The notes beneath the pieces were generated by a model that saw only the letters and a program-made list of their open reading frames with translations, did no database searches and was not told the DNA's origin. DNA of 64,000 nucleotides from Pseudomonadota bacterium (GTDB lineage Bacteria; Pseudomonadota; Gammaproteobacteria; Burkholderiales; Burkholderiaceae_B), in the NCBI GenBank assembly GCA_023389155.1, contig JAEWEV010000019.1, positions 62,001 to 126,000 of the forward strand, written 5' to 3'. Of the stretch, positions 35,919 through 45,124 are shown piece after piece. Position 1 is the stretch's first letter. Every line of letters begins with the position of its first letter. A program made the position numbers and the translations under genes.

Positions 35919-36434
35919 ATGCATCCGTTTGTTGATGGTGGCCTGCAGAACGTCTGGCTGAGCAATGGTTATAGAATAAAGCAGACGAGGAATGGCAGAA
36001 GTATTGTCATTCATAACCCGCAAGGACTGAAAAGAACAATATGCAGTGCGCTTTGTGTCAAAAGCGTACCCCTGAGCGGCGCGGAATTTCAATACCTATG
36101 CAGGGAGCTGGAACTGCCGGCAGCAGTCCTGTGCAAGCGCCTTTCCGTGAGCGAATCGCAACTAGTGCAATGGGAATCGGCCGGGCAAGTGCCACGACAG
36201 GCAGATACATTTATCCGCATCATGTTTGCGGTGCATCTGGGCAGACCGGAGCCTGTGCATCGACTTCAAACCGAAGCCCTCTCCCTGGATCAGAAAGTCT
36301 ATTTTGTCCTGCACCATTCGGACAAAGGCTGGGTAATCCGGGAAACACTGAGCCAGCCCGTCGCCTCGGGGGCGACGACACGCAGTAACGATTCAGACAC
36401 AACGCTGGCAACGGATATGGATTCGCTGGCCTGA
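35919..36434 (+). CDS. Helix-turn-helix (XRE/MqsA-like) transcriptional regulator
   Basis: 171-residue DNA-binding protein starting at ATG 35919 (MHPFVDGGLQNVWLSNGYR); the open frame extends 29 codons upstream through AT-rich promoter sequence and is rejected. The N-terminal GGLQNVWLSNGY / SIVIHNPQGLKRTIC region and a following XRE helix-turn-helix (LSGAEFQYLCRELELPAAVLCKRLSVSESQLVQWESAGQVPR) resemble a family of proteobacterial regulators that lack the zinc-binding part of MqsA. The last 30 residues are Ser/Thr-rich and probably disordered. Divergent from the DUF1446 operon; its target is unknown. Confidence 0.75.
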   Translation: MHPFVDGGLQNVWLSNGYRIKQTRNGRSIVIHNPQGLKRTICSALCVKSVPLSGAEFQYLCRELELPAAVLCKRLSVSESQLVQWESAGQVPRQADTFIRIMFAVHLGRPEPVHRLQTEALSLDQKVYFVLHHSDKGWVIRETLSQPVASGATTRSNDSDTTLATDMDSLA

Positions 36435-36458
36435 CGCGCGTTTTTACAAACTGGAGCA

Positions 36459-36499
36459 AACAGCACGGCCACTAACGGTTTGTCAGTGGCCATGCTGTT
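36459..36499. terminator. Bidirectional terminator hairpin between HTH gene and katE
   Basis: 15-base arms AACAGCACGGCCACT (36459-36473) and AGTGGCCATGCTGTT (36485-36499), one mismatch, 11-base loop. It sits between convergent genes, with TTATT on the plus-strand side and TTTGCT on the minus-strand side. A good shared terminator. Confidence 0.65.
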
Positions 36500-36518
36500 A
36501 TTGCAAATGGCAAATGCT

Positions 36519-38609
36519 TCAGGCCAGAGTACGAACCTTCGGTTCCCGATCCCACTGGCGCGTTTTTGCCAGCTTGATAAACGCCTTGATGTCTTCCGGC
36601 GCCACCACCCCTGCATCGGGCTTGATACCGGCCGCCTCCAGGATCTTGTGGGTTCCCTTGCAGGCAGCAATCGCTTTCAGATGTCCGAAAGCATCCCTGA
36701 ACCAGTCAACCGCCGCCGCTTCGTTTGCCAGTTTTTCGGCTTCGGCCATCGGCAAAATGCTGACAACACCATCAAACACGATCGACGGCGTCCCGGCAAG
36801 CTGTCCATCAGCAGTGACATACGTTCCATTCTTGAGTGTCACACCGCGCTTCTGGGCTACGAGCTTGACTGCAGCACCGGCCTTGTCCAATGCGCTTTTC
36901 ATCGCATCGATACTTTCATTGTTCGAGCCGTCCGCAATCAATATACCGATAGTGCGACCTTCCAGCGTATTTTTCATCCGATCAATAAGACGCAATGCAG
37001 GTGACAGTTCCAGGTCCTGCACGGGTACCGGCGGCTTGACGGCAGCCGGCAGCGATTTGAGCCCCAGTCCATCGGCGACGCGTTTGGCGAGCGTCTCGTC
37101 CACCACGCGCAACTGACTTACCACCGCGAGGCGTACATGCTCGGTCTCGACTTTTGAGAGTTCAAAGACAAGTGCGGATGCCAGATGCGCCTGTTCGACG
37201 GCAGACTGGCTGCGATAGAACATTCTGGCCTGACTGTAGTGATCGGCAAAGCTTTCGGCACGAATACGGGATTTTGTCCCTTCCGCCTGTACTGCAATAC
37301 TGTGAAAGCCGGTTTTGAGACTCGCCCGTGATGCCTCAGGCTCCAGACTTTGCGGATCATAATTCGTTCGCCCCTTGGGCACCTGCATCTGCATATGTCC
37401 ATCACGCTGGTTATTGTGGAACGGACACTTGGGTGCATTGACGGGAATCTGGGCAAAGTTGGGTCCGCCCAAACGTGATAATTGCGTATCCAGATAGGAA
37501 AACAGGCGACCCTGCAGCAACGGATCGTCCGAAAAATCGATTCCGGGCACAATATTTGCAGGACAGAACGCAACCTGCTCGGTTTCGGCAAAGAAATTGT
37601 CCGGCCAGCGATTGAGAACCATCCGACCGATAATTTTGAGCGGCACCAGTTCTTCAGGAATCAGCTTGGTGGAATCAAGATGGTCAAACGGGAACGTGTC
37701 GGCTTCTTCTTCTGTAAAGAGCTGCACGCCCAGTTCCCACTCTGGAAAGTCGCCATTCTGAATAGCTTCAAAAAAATCCCGGCGATGAAAATCCGGATCA
37801 GCACCCGCCAGCTTGACGGCCTCGTCCCAGACGGTTGATTGAAGGCCCAGCTTCGGGCGCCAGTGAAATTTCACAAATGTGCTTTTTCCTTCTTTGTTTA
37901 CCAGGCGGAAACTGTGGATACCGAAACCTTCAATCATGCGCAGGGAACGTGGAATGGCACGATCGCTCATGGCCCACATGATCATATGCATAGACTCCGG
38001 CATCAGCGAAATAAAGTCCCAGAAATTGTCGTGGGCACTCGCCGCTTGCGGAAAGCCGCGATCCGGCTCCATTTTTACCGCATGAACCAGATCGGGAAAT
38101 TTCATCGCATCCTGAATAAAGAACACAGGAATGTTGTTGCCGACCAGATCCCAGTTACCTTCCTTGGTATAGAATTTCACGGCAAATCCGCGGACATCAC
38201 GTGGCGTATCCACCGAGCCACTGCCGCCGGCTACGGTGGAGAAGCGACAGAATACCGGGGTCTGCACATTCTTCTCTGTCAGGATTTTAGCGGTGGTATA
38301 TTTGGACAGCGACTGGGTCAACTCAAAAAACCCGTGTGCGCCAGTACCACGTGCATGCACGATCCGTTCAGGAATACGTTCGTGATCGAAATGCGTAATC
38401 TTTTCCCGGAGAATAAAATCTTCCAGCAGGGTCGGACCACGAGGGTTGGAACGTAGTGAGTTCTGGTTGTCGCTGATCGCCAGACCCTGTTGTGTTGTCA
38501 TTACCGGATGACTGCCCCCAGCCTGCTGCTGCAGCTCCCCTGCATTTCCTTTTTCGTCTTTAGGTCCCTTTGCTGGACGGGAAACCGATTTTTTCGAATT
38601 TGATTTCAT
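36519..38609 (-). CDS. katE: Large-subunit (HPII-type) monofunctional catalase
   Basis: 696-residue clade-2 catalase, full length for HPII. The catalytic histidine lies in PERIVHARGTGAHG (residue ~91), the distal asparagine in VGNNIPVFFIQDAMKFPD (~160), and the haem-ligand tyrosine in GRLFSYLDTQLSRLG (~375). A C-terminal class-I glutamine-amidotransferase/flavodoxin-like domain (about 560-696) is present. It converts hydrogen peroxide to water and oxygen in the cytoplasm. ATG 38609 is six bases from GGAG; the ATG at 38615 overlaps that site. Monocistronic and unlinked in function to its neighbours. Confidence 0.96.
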   Translation of the reverse strand: MKSNSKKSVSRPAKGPKDEKGNAGELQQQAGGSHPVMTTQQGLAISDNQNSLRSNPRGPTLLEDFILREKITHFDHERIPERIVHARGTGAHGFFELTQSLSKYTTAKILTEKNVQTPVFCRFSTVAGGSGSVDTPRDVRGFAVKFYTKEGNWDLVGNNIPVFFIQDAMKFPDLVHAVKMEPDRGFPQAASAHDNFWDFISLMPESMHMIMWAMSDRAIPRSLRMIEGFGIHSFRLVNKEGKSTFVKFHWRPKLGLQSTVWDEAVKLAGADPDFHRRDFFEAIQNGDFPEWELGVQLFTEEEADTFPFDHLDSTKLIPEELVPLKIIGRMVLNRWPDNFFAETEQVAFCPANIVPGIDFSDDPLLQGRLFSYLDTQLSRLGGPNFAQIPVNAPKCPFHNNQRDGHMQMQVPKGRTNYDPQSLEPEASRASLKTGFHSIAVQAEGTKSRIRAESFADHYSQARMFYRSQSAVEQAHLASALVFELSKVETEHVRLAVVSQLRVVDETLAKRVADGLGLKSLPAAVKPPVPVQDLELSPALRLIDRMKNTLEGRTIGILIADGSNNESIDAMKSALDKAGAAVKLVAQKRGVTLKNGTYVTADGQLAGTPSIVFDGVVSILPMAEAEKLANEAAAVDWFRDAFGHLKAIAACKGTHKILEAAGIKPDAGVVAPEDIKAFIKLAKTRQWDREPKVRTLA

Positions 38610-38615
38610 TAGCAT

Positions 38616-39092
38616 CTCCTTAATACCGGACTTGAATAATGTTCAGTTGAACGGAATACGGGATGACAGAGAACCTTGCGACATATCGAAAGCCACGCAA
38701 TTGCCAGACAATCGTCGCCTGGCTCGCAAGCCCCTCACCTCGCGTGAAGTTGGAACTTCGGCACATTCAGTATGCCATATTCCTTCTGTGCTAGCGCACT
38801 AGTATCGGGATGCGAAAGTAACCAGACCTTTCCTGGCGTGCCAATTCCTGGCTCATATCAGCCGGCACGTCAGCGTGCATGCCAATTGCTATATCAAACT
38901 CCAGCGTTTGCGTATCTCGGGGAAAGAAAAGGGGCAACAAGGCAAGCAAATTGGTAGCGCAAACACAGACAGATGGAAGAATAAGAAAAATCAAGATAAT
39001 GCCTGGCAACTGGCATTATCTTGACATGTCGAGTTGCATTTTATCTGGCACTTACCGCCAGGATTTCTGAAGTGACTCCTCGGCAGTGGGCC
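38616..39092. other. Intergenic region between katE and the ABC importer operon
   Basis: 477 bases without a convincing gene. It holds the katE promoter (3' side for katE, start at 38609) and a strong minus-strand terminator at 38986-39024 that ends the upstream importer operon. I recognise no OxyR or stationary-phase promoter motif with confidence. Confidence 0.6.
38986..39024 (-). terminator. Rho-independent terminator of the ABC importer operon
   Basis: On the minus strand, a perfect 13-bp stem (TCAAGATAATGCC with GGCATTATCTTGA, plus-strand arms 38991-39003 and 39012-39024) with an 8-base loop is followed by TTTTTCTTATT. It lies 69 bases after the binding-protein stop at 39093. A classical intrinsic terminator. 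Confidence 0.85.
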
Positions 39093-39890
39093 TCAGGATG
39101 ATTGATTAACTACTTTTTCGGAAAGATCATTACCGTGATATTTCTTGTAAATGGCGTTCAGTTTGCCATTTTTCAGATTTTCCAGAATCCATTTGTCGAG
39201 CCATGCCTTGAGTTCAGGATTGTTCTTCGGCATGGCTATGCCCAGCATGAACTCGCTCTGTACAAACTTGATTTCAAATGGCGCTTTTGTCTGTTTTTTG
39301 TTGATTTCAGCAACAATGGGCCATTGGGAAGATACAGCCTGCACCTGGCCTGAAACGCCTGCAGTTACCAGGGTGGCATCATCTTCGAAGCGACGAATAT
39401 TGGCGTCTTTTGAATTCTTGGTAACATCGGCATCGTTCACCGTCGCGCGCGTCACGCCCAGGCGAATCCCTTTAAGATCGGCATAATCCTTGATCTGCAA
39501 GTCCTTGGGCGCCGCAACGATTGTCTGCAGAGAGGCATACGGTACTGTGAAATCAACCACCCTGGCACGCTCAGGGGTGATCGACAGACTCGATACCGTC
39601 AGATCTGCCTTGCCTGTCTGAATACTGGGCACCCGCGCCGCATTGGTAATCTGTATGAGATCCAGTTTTACACCCAGGTCCTGGGCCAGCAATTTAGCCG
39701 TGTCCACATCTGAACCTTCTGGTTCCATGTTGGCATTGGCATAACTGAACATGGGTACGCCCATTGCAACTGCAATCCGAATCGTGCCATTCTGTTTAAT
39801 CGTATCCAGCGAGTCAGCATGGCTTGCCGCACATACGCCCATTAAGCCCAATCCAAGGCCAGCCAGTTTCAAAGTCCGTATTAATTTCAT
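39093..39890 (-). CDS. Amino acid-type ABC transporter substrate-binding protein
   Basis: About 265-residue family-3 periplasmic receptor. The signal peptide ends CAASHADSL near residue 25, followed by ITNAARVPSIQTGKADL and MTPERARVVDFTVPY-type segments (here SITPERARVVDFTVPYASL). ATG 39890 has GGTGGA seven bases ahead; the in-frame GTG at 39902 is part of that region. Last gene of the operon, followed by a strong terminator. The gene order with uronate dehydrogenase upstream raises the possibility that the ligand is an acidic sugar derivative or an amino acid, unresolved. Confidence 0.92.
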   Translation of the reverse strand: MKLIRTLKLAGLGLGLMGVCAASHADSLDTIKQNGTIRIAVAMGVPMFSYANANMEPEGSDVDTAKLLAQDLGVKLDLIQITNAARVPSIQTGKADLTVSSLSITPERARVVDFTVPYASLQTIVAAPKDLQIKDYADLKGIRLGVTRATVNDADVTKNSKDANIRRFEDDATLVTAGVSGQVQAVSSQWPIVAEINKKQTKAPFEIKFVQSEFMLGIAMPKNNPELKAWLDKWILENLKNGKLNAIYKKYHGNDLSEKVVNQSS

Positions 39891-39947
39891 TTGTCGTTCC
39901 ACCTTTATAAAATATGATTTTGTAATAAGAAACCTGGGGTCGGATGC

Positions 39948-40676
39948 CTACAGACCTACACCCACGAACTCCTGCAGCTCCCGGGTTTGCGGATGATCCA
40001 GTATTTCCGGTCCGCCGGTTTCCCATACCAGGCCCTGATACATATAAATCACCTTGTCGGCGATACGCCGGGCAAAGGCCATTTCATGCGTGACAAGCAC
40101 CATGGTCATTCCGCCTTTTGCCAGATCCTCGATGACCCTGAGCACTTCACCTGTCAATTGCGGATCAAGTGCAGAGGTGACTTCGTCAAAAAGCATCACC
40201 CGCGGCTCCATCGCCAGCGAACGGGCGATCGCAACACGCTGTTGCTGACCACCGGAAAGCTGCTCCGGATAGCTGTCGGCCTTCTCGGCAAGCCCGACTT
40301 TTGCAAGTACGTATTGCGCGCGGTTAAGGCAATCTTCCTTCGACAGTTTGCGCACGTGCTTCAACGCGAGCACGATATTCTGCTGCACTGTCAAATGAGG
40401 AAAGAGGTTGTAGCTTTGAAAGACGATCCCGACATCCTTTCGCAACTCTCGCAAGTTGACGCTTCCGGTGCCTATCTCGTGGCCGCAAACGGAGATGGTT
40501 CCGCTATTGATGGTCTCCAGATGATCCATGCAGCGCAGAGCAGTACTTTTTCCTGATCCGCTCTGGCCAATAATGGCCACGACCTCTCCCCGATTGATTT
40601 CAAAAGACACGCCTTTGAGAACTTCATTGTCTCCAAAGCGCTTGTGTATATCTCGGACGTTAACGATTGCCGACAT
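39948..40676 (-). CDS. Polar amino acid-type ABC transporter ATPase
   Basis: 242-residue ATPase. Walker A GQSGSGKSTALR is near residue 36, signature LSGGQQQRVAIARSLAM near 137, Walker B VMLFDEVTSALDPQL (DEV in place of the commoner DEP), H-loop VTHEM. The start lies inside the end of the permease gene (17-base overlap). Confidence 0.94.
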   Translation of the reverse strand: MSAIVNVRDIHKRFGDNEVLKGVSFEINRGEVVAIIGQSGSGKSTALRCMDHLETINSGTISVCGHEIGTGSVNLRELRKDVGIVFQSYNLFPHLTVQQNIVLALKHVRKLSKEDCLNRAQYVLAKVGLAEKADSYPEQLSGGQQQRVAIARSLAMEPRVMLFDEVTSALDPQLTGEVLRVIEDLAKGGMTMVLVTHEMAFARRIADKVIYMYQGLVWETGGPEILDHPQTRELQEFVGVGL

Positions 40677-41310
40677 TCAGCTTTCTCTCCATCGCCCGGC
40701 TCCAAAGTGACAATGGGTAGCAGAGCATAAAATAAAAGGCACCGACCAGCACAAAGACCAGGAACGGCTGGAACAGCGAGTTGTTGATAATCTGTCCGGC
40801 GCGCGTCAGTTCCACAAAACCCACGACCGAAGCCAGGGAGGTAAGCTTGATGACTTGCACCAGATAACCGACAGATGGAGGTAGTGACATGCGCAGTGCC
40901 TGGGGAATGATGACCAGGATCAGCGACTGCCATCGTGACAACCCAAGGCATTCTGATGCCTCCCATTGGGTTTTCTCGATCGCCTGCACGCTGCCTCGCC
41001 AGATCTCTCCAAGGAAGGCACTGACATGAATTGTCAAGGCAATGGCTGAAGCCACCAGCGGTGCAACGTTGATACCAAAAATTCCCACGCCAAAATAAAC
41101 AATGAAGAGCAATACCAGCAACGGTATCCCCTGGATGATTTGTATATAAGCCGAGGTGAGCATCCTTAGTGGCTTGTAAACGGAGACCCGAGCCAGCATG
41201 ACGCCAAATCCTGCCAGCGACCCAAACACAAATGAAATGGCGGACAGGACCAGCGTCCACCCGACACCCTTGATCAGATACATCAGCTGCACTGTGGAAA
41301 AGGAATCCAT
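40660..41310 (-). CDS. Polar amino acid-type ABC transporter permease
   Basis: 216-residue permease with about five hydrophobic segments and the EAA loop WEASECLGLSRWQSLILVIIPQALRMSLPP near residue 115. AGGA lies six bases ahead of the ATG. It pairs with 41314, whose stop is three bases upstream of this start. Confidence 0.93.
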   Translation of the reverse strand: MDSFSTVQLMYLIKGVGWTLVLSAISFVFGSLAGFGVMLARVSVYKPLRMLTSAYIQIIQGIPLLVLLFIVYFGVGIFGINVAPLVASAIALTIHVSAFLGEIWRGSVQAIEKTQWEASECLGLSRWQSLILVIIPQALRMSLPPSVGYLVQVIKLTSLASVVGFVELTRAGQIINNSLFQPFLVFVLVGAFYFMLCYPLSLWSRAMERKLNVGNR

Positions 41311-41313
41311 CGC

Positions 41314-42081
41314 TTATCCTCTTACGGTTGCGGCGTGCACGTTTTGCGACTCCGTTTTCTTGCGACGCTCAGCGCCATGCGTTGCCAGGGATGCCCTGCG
41401 CTGAGCCCGGGCGATCACCCGCTTGCGGCGAAACAGCACCTGCTCTGCGAGCCAGAAAAGCATCCGTAATATCACGGCCAGCAGCAGATAAAGCGCCGCG
41501 ACAACAATGTACGACTCCAGCGAAAGAAACGTCTCTGACTGCACATTGTTCGCCACGGCAGTCAGCTCCTCAGTGGAAATCTGCGAGGTAATGGACGACA
41601 TGAGCATCATCAGGATGAACTGGCTGGTAATGGAGGGATAGACCTTCTCGAAGGCAGGCAGCATAATGACATGCCAATAGATGCGGGGTCTGGATAACCC
41701 AAGGCACTCGGCTGCCTCAATCTGCCCGCGTGGGATAGCATCCATCCCTGCACGAATGATCTCGGACGAATAGGCGCCTACATTAATAACCATTGCAATG
41801 ACGGCGGCGACTGCAGCCGGCATTTGAAAACCGATGCTGGACAGACCGAAATAAAAAATGAATATTTGAACCAGGAACGGAGTATTCCGTATAGTCTCTA
41901 CATAGATTGCGCAGAGCCGGTTGAGCAAGCGGTAACGGCTGCGACTGCCAATCGAGCAAAAGATGCCGATAATCAGGCCAAACACCGTCGAAGCCAGCGT
42001 GAGCTCCAGCGTTAAAACAGCGCCGCTCAGAAAGGTGTTCCAGTAAGGAAGCAGACCCGCGAAATTGAAATCGTACTGCAC
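41314..42081 (-). CDS. Polar amino acid-type ABC transporter permease
   Basis: 255-residue permease starting at GTG 42081 (GGAG six bases ahead). The EAA loop IEAAECLGLSRPRIYWHVIMLPAFEKVYPSI is near residue 123, and a basic C-terminal tail (RRKRVIARAQRRAS) is unusual in length. First subunit of the importer and 54 bases after the uronate dehydrogenase gene. Confidence 0.92.
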   Translation of the reverse strand: MQYDFNFAGLLPYWNTFLSGAVLTLELTLASTVFGLIIGIFCSIGSRSRYRLLNRLCAIYVETIRNTPFLVQIFIFYFGLSSIGFQMPAAVAAVIAMVINVGAYSSEIIRAGMDAIPRGQIEAAECLGLSRPRIYWHVIMLPAFEKVYPSITSQFILMMLMSSITSQISTEELTAVANNVQSETFLSLESYIVVAALYLLLAVILRMLFWLAEQVLFRRKRVIARAQRRASLATHGAERRKKTESQNVHAATVRG

Positions 42082-42134
42082 TTATATCTCCTATCCAGGA
42101 TGGCCGGTTTTATATAATCTGGCAGTCATATCAA

Positions 42135-42965
42135 TTACTCGAAGGGACCCTGTGCGGTAAAACTTCCGCCCTGGTAAACGGCGACCGGATCGTCAGCTGC
42201 AGGCACTGGTTGCTGTTCCACCTGTTCCCGGAAAATTTCAGATGTGTCTTGCGGGACGAACCCAAGATGGGAGGCAAGCCGATTATCCCACCAGACGTTT
42301 TTGTTGTCCGACATCCCATAGACGATTGTGTGTCCCACATCTGGCGTCACCAGACCGCGACGGATCAGTTCCGTCAGATCGCGATAGCTGATCCAGGTAT
42401 GCATCATGCGACGGTCCTTCGCTACGGGAAATGACGATCCGATACGAATACTGACGGTTTCAATTCCATAACGATCGAAATAAAAGTTGGCCATTTCTTC
42501 ACCATAGGCCTTAGACAAACCGTAGTATCCATCAGGTCTGCGTGGTACGCTCGCGTCGATGACTTCGTCCTGTTTATAGAATCCAATGGCGTGATTCGAA
42601 CTGGCAAATATCACTCTCGTGACGCCATGTCGCCTGGCGCCTTCGTATATATGGAATATCCCCTTGATATTGGCTTCCAAGATTTCTTCGAACGGGCGCT
42701 CTACCGATACGCCTCCCATATGCACAATGGCATCACAATCGGCAACCAGTTGATCCACCGCACCCTTATCCGCTAGATCGCACCGGACCCATTCCTCAGT
42801 CGTCTGTATTTCGGGATTATCGGCAGGTTCTATAATGTCCGACAACCTCAGAACTTGAGTATAGGGTTTGAGGGTCTGACGCAGAACGCCTCCCAGCCCG
42901 CCGGCGGCGCCAGTCAGCAAAATACGTTTGAAAGGGGTTGTCTCTTGCACGAAAAATCCAGCCAC
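42135..42965 (-). CDS. udh: NAD-dependent uronate dehydrogenase-like SDR protein
   Basis: 276-residue extended short-chain dehydrogenase. It has the NAD-binding motif TGAAGGLG (residues 18-25), the catalytic serine region ASSNHAIGFY (121-130), and the catalytic Tyr148-x3-Lys152 in YYGLSKAYGE. ASSNHAIGFY followed by RRPDGYYGLSKAYGE closely matches uronate dehydrogenases, which oxidise galacturonate or glucuronate to the aldaro-lactone. It is followed by an ABC importer and preceded by an MFS transporter on the same strand, so it is part of an acid-sugar or related uptake unit. Moderate confidence in the exact substrate. Confidence 0.82.
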   Translation of the reverse strand: MAGFFVQETTPFKRILLTGAAGGLGGVLRQTLKPYTQVLRLSDIIEPADNPEIQTTEEWVRCDLADKGAVDQLVADCDAIVHMGGVSVERPFEEILEANIKGIFHIYEGARRHGVTRVIFASSNHAIGFYKQDEVIDASVPRRPDGYYGLSKAYGEEMANFYFDRYGIETVSIRIGSSFPVAKDRRMMHTWISYRDLTELIRRGLVTPDVGHTIVYGMSDNKNVWWDNRLASHLGFVPQDTSEIFREQVEQQPVPAADDPVAVYQGGSFTAQGPFE

Positions 42966-43072
42966 GAAAGTAATATCGAAGTCTGCATTGTTGTATGTTA
43001 TCTGACATCATGAAATTATCGTTTACCCTGAATTCCGTCACAAATGTGTTTCTAGTTTGCGCAGTCTCAGTG

Positions 43073-44341
43073 CTATTTCAATTGAAAATGCGGCCTCGCC
43101 CTGATCAGCAAAATAATTGATGCGATGGTCGGCACGAGTAACGACAGAAAGCCATAGCCGAAACCACCGGTGATCTGAGATATCAGCCCTATCGCAGGCG
43201 GTCCCAGTACGACCCCCAGGTAGGTCACCGCCAATGTTGCCCCGGTTACTGACCCGGATTTCCCTTCCGGCGCACGTTTTGCCACTTCAGCCAGATAAAC
43301 GCCGTTCCACCCGATCGCGGTTCCCCCAAAAATCGCAAAGATAAAAATAGTCCACCACTGGCTCGAACTGCCGTCAACATAAAAAACACCAATTGCCGAC
43401 AGCAGCATCCCCACTGCCAATGCGATCAGCATGGACCAGGTGGAAAAAAAGTGGTCTGCGAGATAGCCCCATAGAATGCGGCCGATCACACCTGCTGCCT
43501 GCGACACTGACAGGAAAACCCCAGCCAGCACCAGTGAAGTGCCCACTTCATCATGAAGAAAGGTAATGCCATATGTCATCAATGTCAGTTGACATACCGA
43601 AAAACAGAATGAACAAATGGCAAGTGTGCGTAGTACGGGGATTCGATAAATCATCCACATCGCATCCACAAATTCATCCCTGAAGGACTTTCTGACACCT
43701 GATGCTGCCGGCTCCCAGGCTCTGGGAGCAAAAAGAGACACTGCCGCGCAAAAGAATAACACCGCACAGATGATTCCCAGGGCACTTCGCCACCCAACCA
43801 TATCTTGAAGCGTAGGCATAATCATGGCAGCAAGTACGCCACCAAGCGGAACGCCCGTCTGCTTGATGGAAAAAATCAGGCTCAGACGATGCATCGGCGT
43901 GTTTTTGATGAGAATCTGCGAGCTGCAGGGCGTTACCGGACCGTAACCGAGACCTATCATGACCCCCGCAACTGTGAGGGTCAGTATCGAAGGGAAAAGG
44001 ACAAAAAGCGTTACACCAATAGCGGAAGAAACAATGCACAGTGCGCTAAGCCTGATGGGGCCAACCAGTGTAAGCATCGCACCAGCACTAAGACTGCTCA
44101 CCATGGCTGACAGGTAAGCGACGGCGATATAGAATCCGATATAACTGGCAGGAACATTCAACTCGTCCGACAGAATCGGCGCCATGACCGGTGGCACCAG
44201 CAAAATCATCGACGCCAGCGCCTGGATCGTCAACGTGAGGATCAATACCAGCCAGCCCTGCATGCTACCCTTTTGACTCGCCAACGCTTCGGCTTCAATC
44301 GCGGTGGTCCGCTCATTCATTTTTGCGTTCCAGAAAATCAA
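43073..44341 (-). CDS. MFS transporter
   Basis: 422-residue major facilitator with 12 hydrophobic segments, a short hydrophilic N-terminus (MIFWNAKMNERTTAIEAEALASQ), and the family's loop 2-3 region replaced by SSLSAGAMLTLVGPIRLSALC. It resembles the cyanate/2-nitroimidazole transporter-like (CynX/NimT) branch. It is 107 bases upstream of the uronate dehydrogenase on the same strand, so it may import or export the related acid. Start may also be at MNERTTA (44320). Confidence 0.88.
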   Translation of the reverse strand: MIFWNAKMNERTTAIEAEALASQKGSMQGWLVLILTLTIQALASMILLVPPVMAPILSDELNVPASYIGFYIAVAYLSAMVSSLSAGAMLTLVGPIRLSALCIVSSAIGVTLFVLFPSILTLTVAGVMIGLGYGPVTPCSSQILIKNTPMHRLSLIFSIKQTGVPLGGVLAAMIMPTLQDMVGWRSALGIICAVLFFCAAVSLFAPRAWEPAASGVRKSFRDEFVDAMWMIYRIPVLRTLAICSFCFSVCQLTLMTYGITFLHDEVGTSLVLAGVFLSVSQAAGVIGRILWGYLADHFFSTWSMLIALAVGMLLSAIGVFYVDGSSSQWWTIFIFAIFGGTAIGWNGVYLAEVAKRAPEGKSGSVTGATLAVTYLGVVLGPPAIGLISQITGGFGYGFLSLLVPTIASIILLIRARPHFQLK

Positions 44342-44761
44342 TATTATTATGCTTCAACACGCCAATCCCTGTTGAATACAGAATAATAGGAATAGCGATC
44401 AGCCAGGCCCTATTGTATACAATCCGTGAAATGACTCACGTCCATCCTGAATCTAATTATTAATTAAACCATTATATGTATGGGTCTTAAATCCCGATGT
44501 GTTGACTTTGCTGTGACGCCCAATCCCACAACCGAATCCATAACGGTACAATCAACGTTGCGCGGCTTCAAGTCCGAATTTTTTCCGCGAAATTTTCATC
44601 TGCACCGAGACAACATCCTGCACAGTAAAACGCTCCATTTCGTCATGGAAGATCACAATAGAACCGCGACGCGACTGATCACTTGCAGAGTATGCAAGTA
44701 CACTACGCCGCTGTAAGCACTTTGACCCCTTTAGGACATTCAACTCAAACCGGATTGATTC
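44342..44761. other. Divergent intergenic region between MFS and MazG-like genes
   Basis: 420 bases. An open frame at 44480-44716 shows no family resemblance and I do not call it. The only clear element is the palindrome at 44412-44423. The left part should carry the MFS/udh promoter and the right part that of the MazG-like gene. Confidence 0.55.
44412..44423. promoter_or_regulatory. Putative GntR-type operator palindrome
   Basis: Perfect 12-bp palindrome ATTGTATACAAT, 71 bases upstream of the MFS start. It fits the TTGTatACAA shape of GntR/FadR-type (FCD) operators, the regulator family that commonly controls uronate and aldarate genes. No GntR gene is in this window. Confidence 0.5.
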
Positions 44762-45124
44762 ATGAAACCAACGCTCTCGACCATTCAGGAACAACTCGAA
44801 ACCTTTGCTAAAGAACGAGACTGGGATCAATATCATTCGCCAAAGAATATCGCCATGGCGCTGTCGGTTGAAGCGGCTGAACTGCTGGAAATATTTCAAT
44901 GGAAAACCGAGGCGGAATCGGCGGCACTAAATGAAAAGGATCGCGAGGCCGCCCGTCAGGAAATTGCAGATGTATTGCTTTATCTGCTGACCATCAGCCG
45001 CGTACTGAACATAGATATTCTGCAGGCAGCTACCGACAAGCTCCACTTGAATGCAAAGAAGTATCCGCTGGAAAAAAGCAGAGGCAACGCCCTGAAATAT
45101 GACCAGTTTGACGAAAAAACCTGA
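44762..45124 (+). CDS. MazG-like nucleotide pyrophosphohydrolase
   Basis: 120-residue all-alpha NTP-PPase of the MazG/dCTPase (RS21-C6) group. The metal-binding EAAELLEIFQW (residues ~39-49) and EIADVLLYLL (~72-81) form the E-x2-E ... E-x2-D helix pair. It hydrolyses (modified or non-canonical) NTPs to NMP and pyrophosphate in the cytoplasm, a house-cleaning role. Followed immediately by the phosphotransferase-like gene, whose probable original start at 45099 lies inside this gene. Confidence 0.88.
   Translation: MKPTLSTIQEQLETFAKERDWDQYHSPKNIAMALSVEAAELLEIFQWKTEAESAALNEKDREAARQEIADVLLYLLTISRVLNIDILQAATDKLHLNAKKYPLEKSRGNALKYDQFDEKT

Noticed and set aside
44480..44716. Possible 78-residue gene in the MFS/MazG gap
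   Set aside because: No ribosome site, no recognisable domain, and composition like non-coding DNA; the overlapping opposite-strand frame is equally unconvincing.
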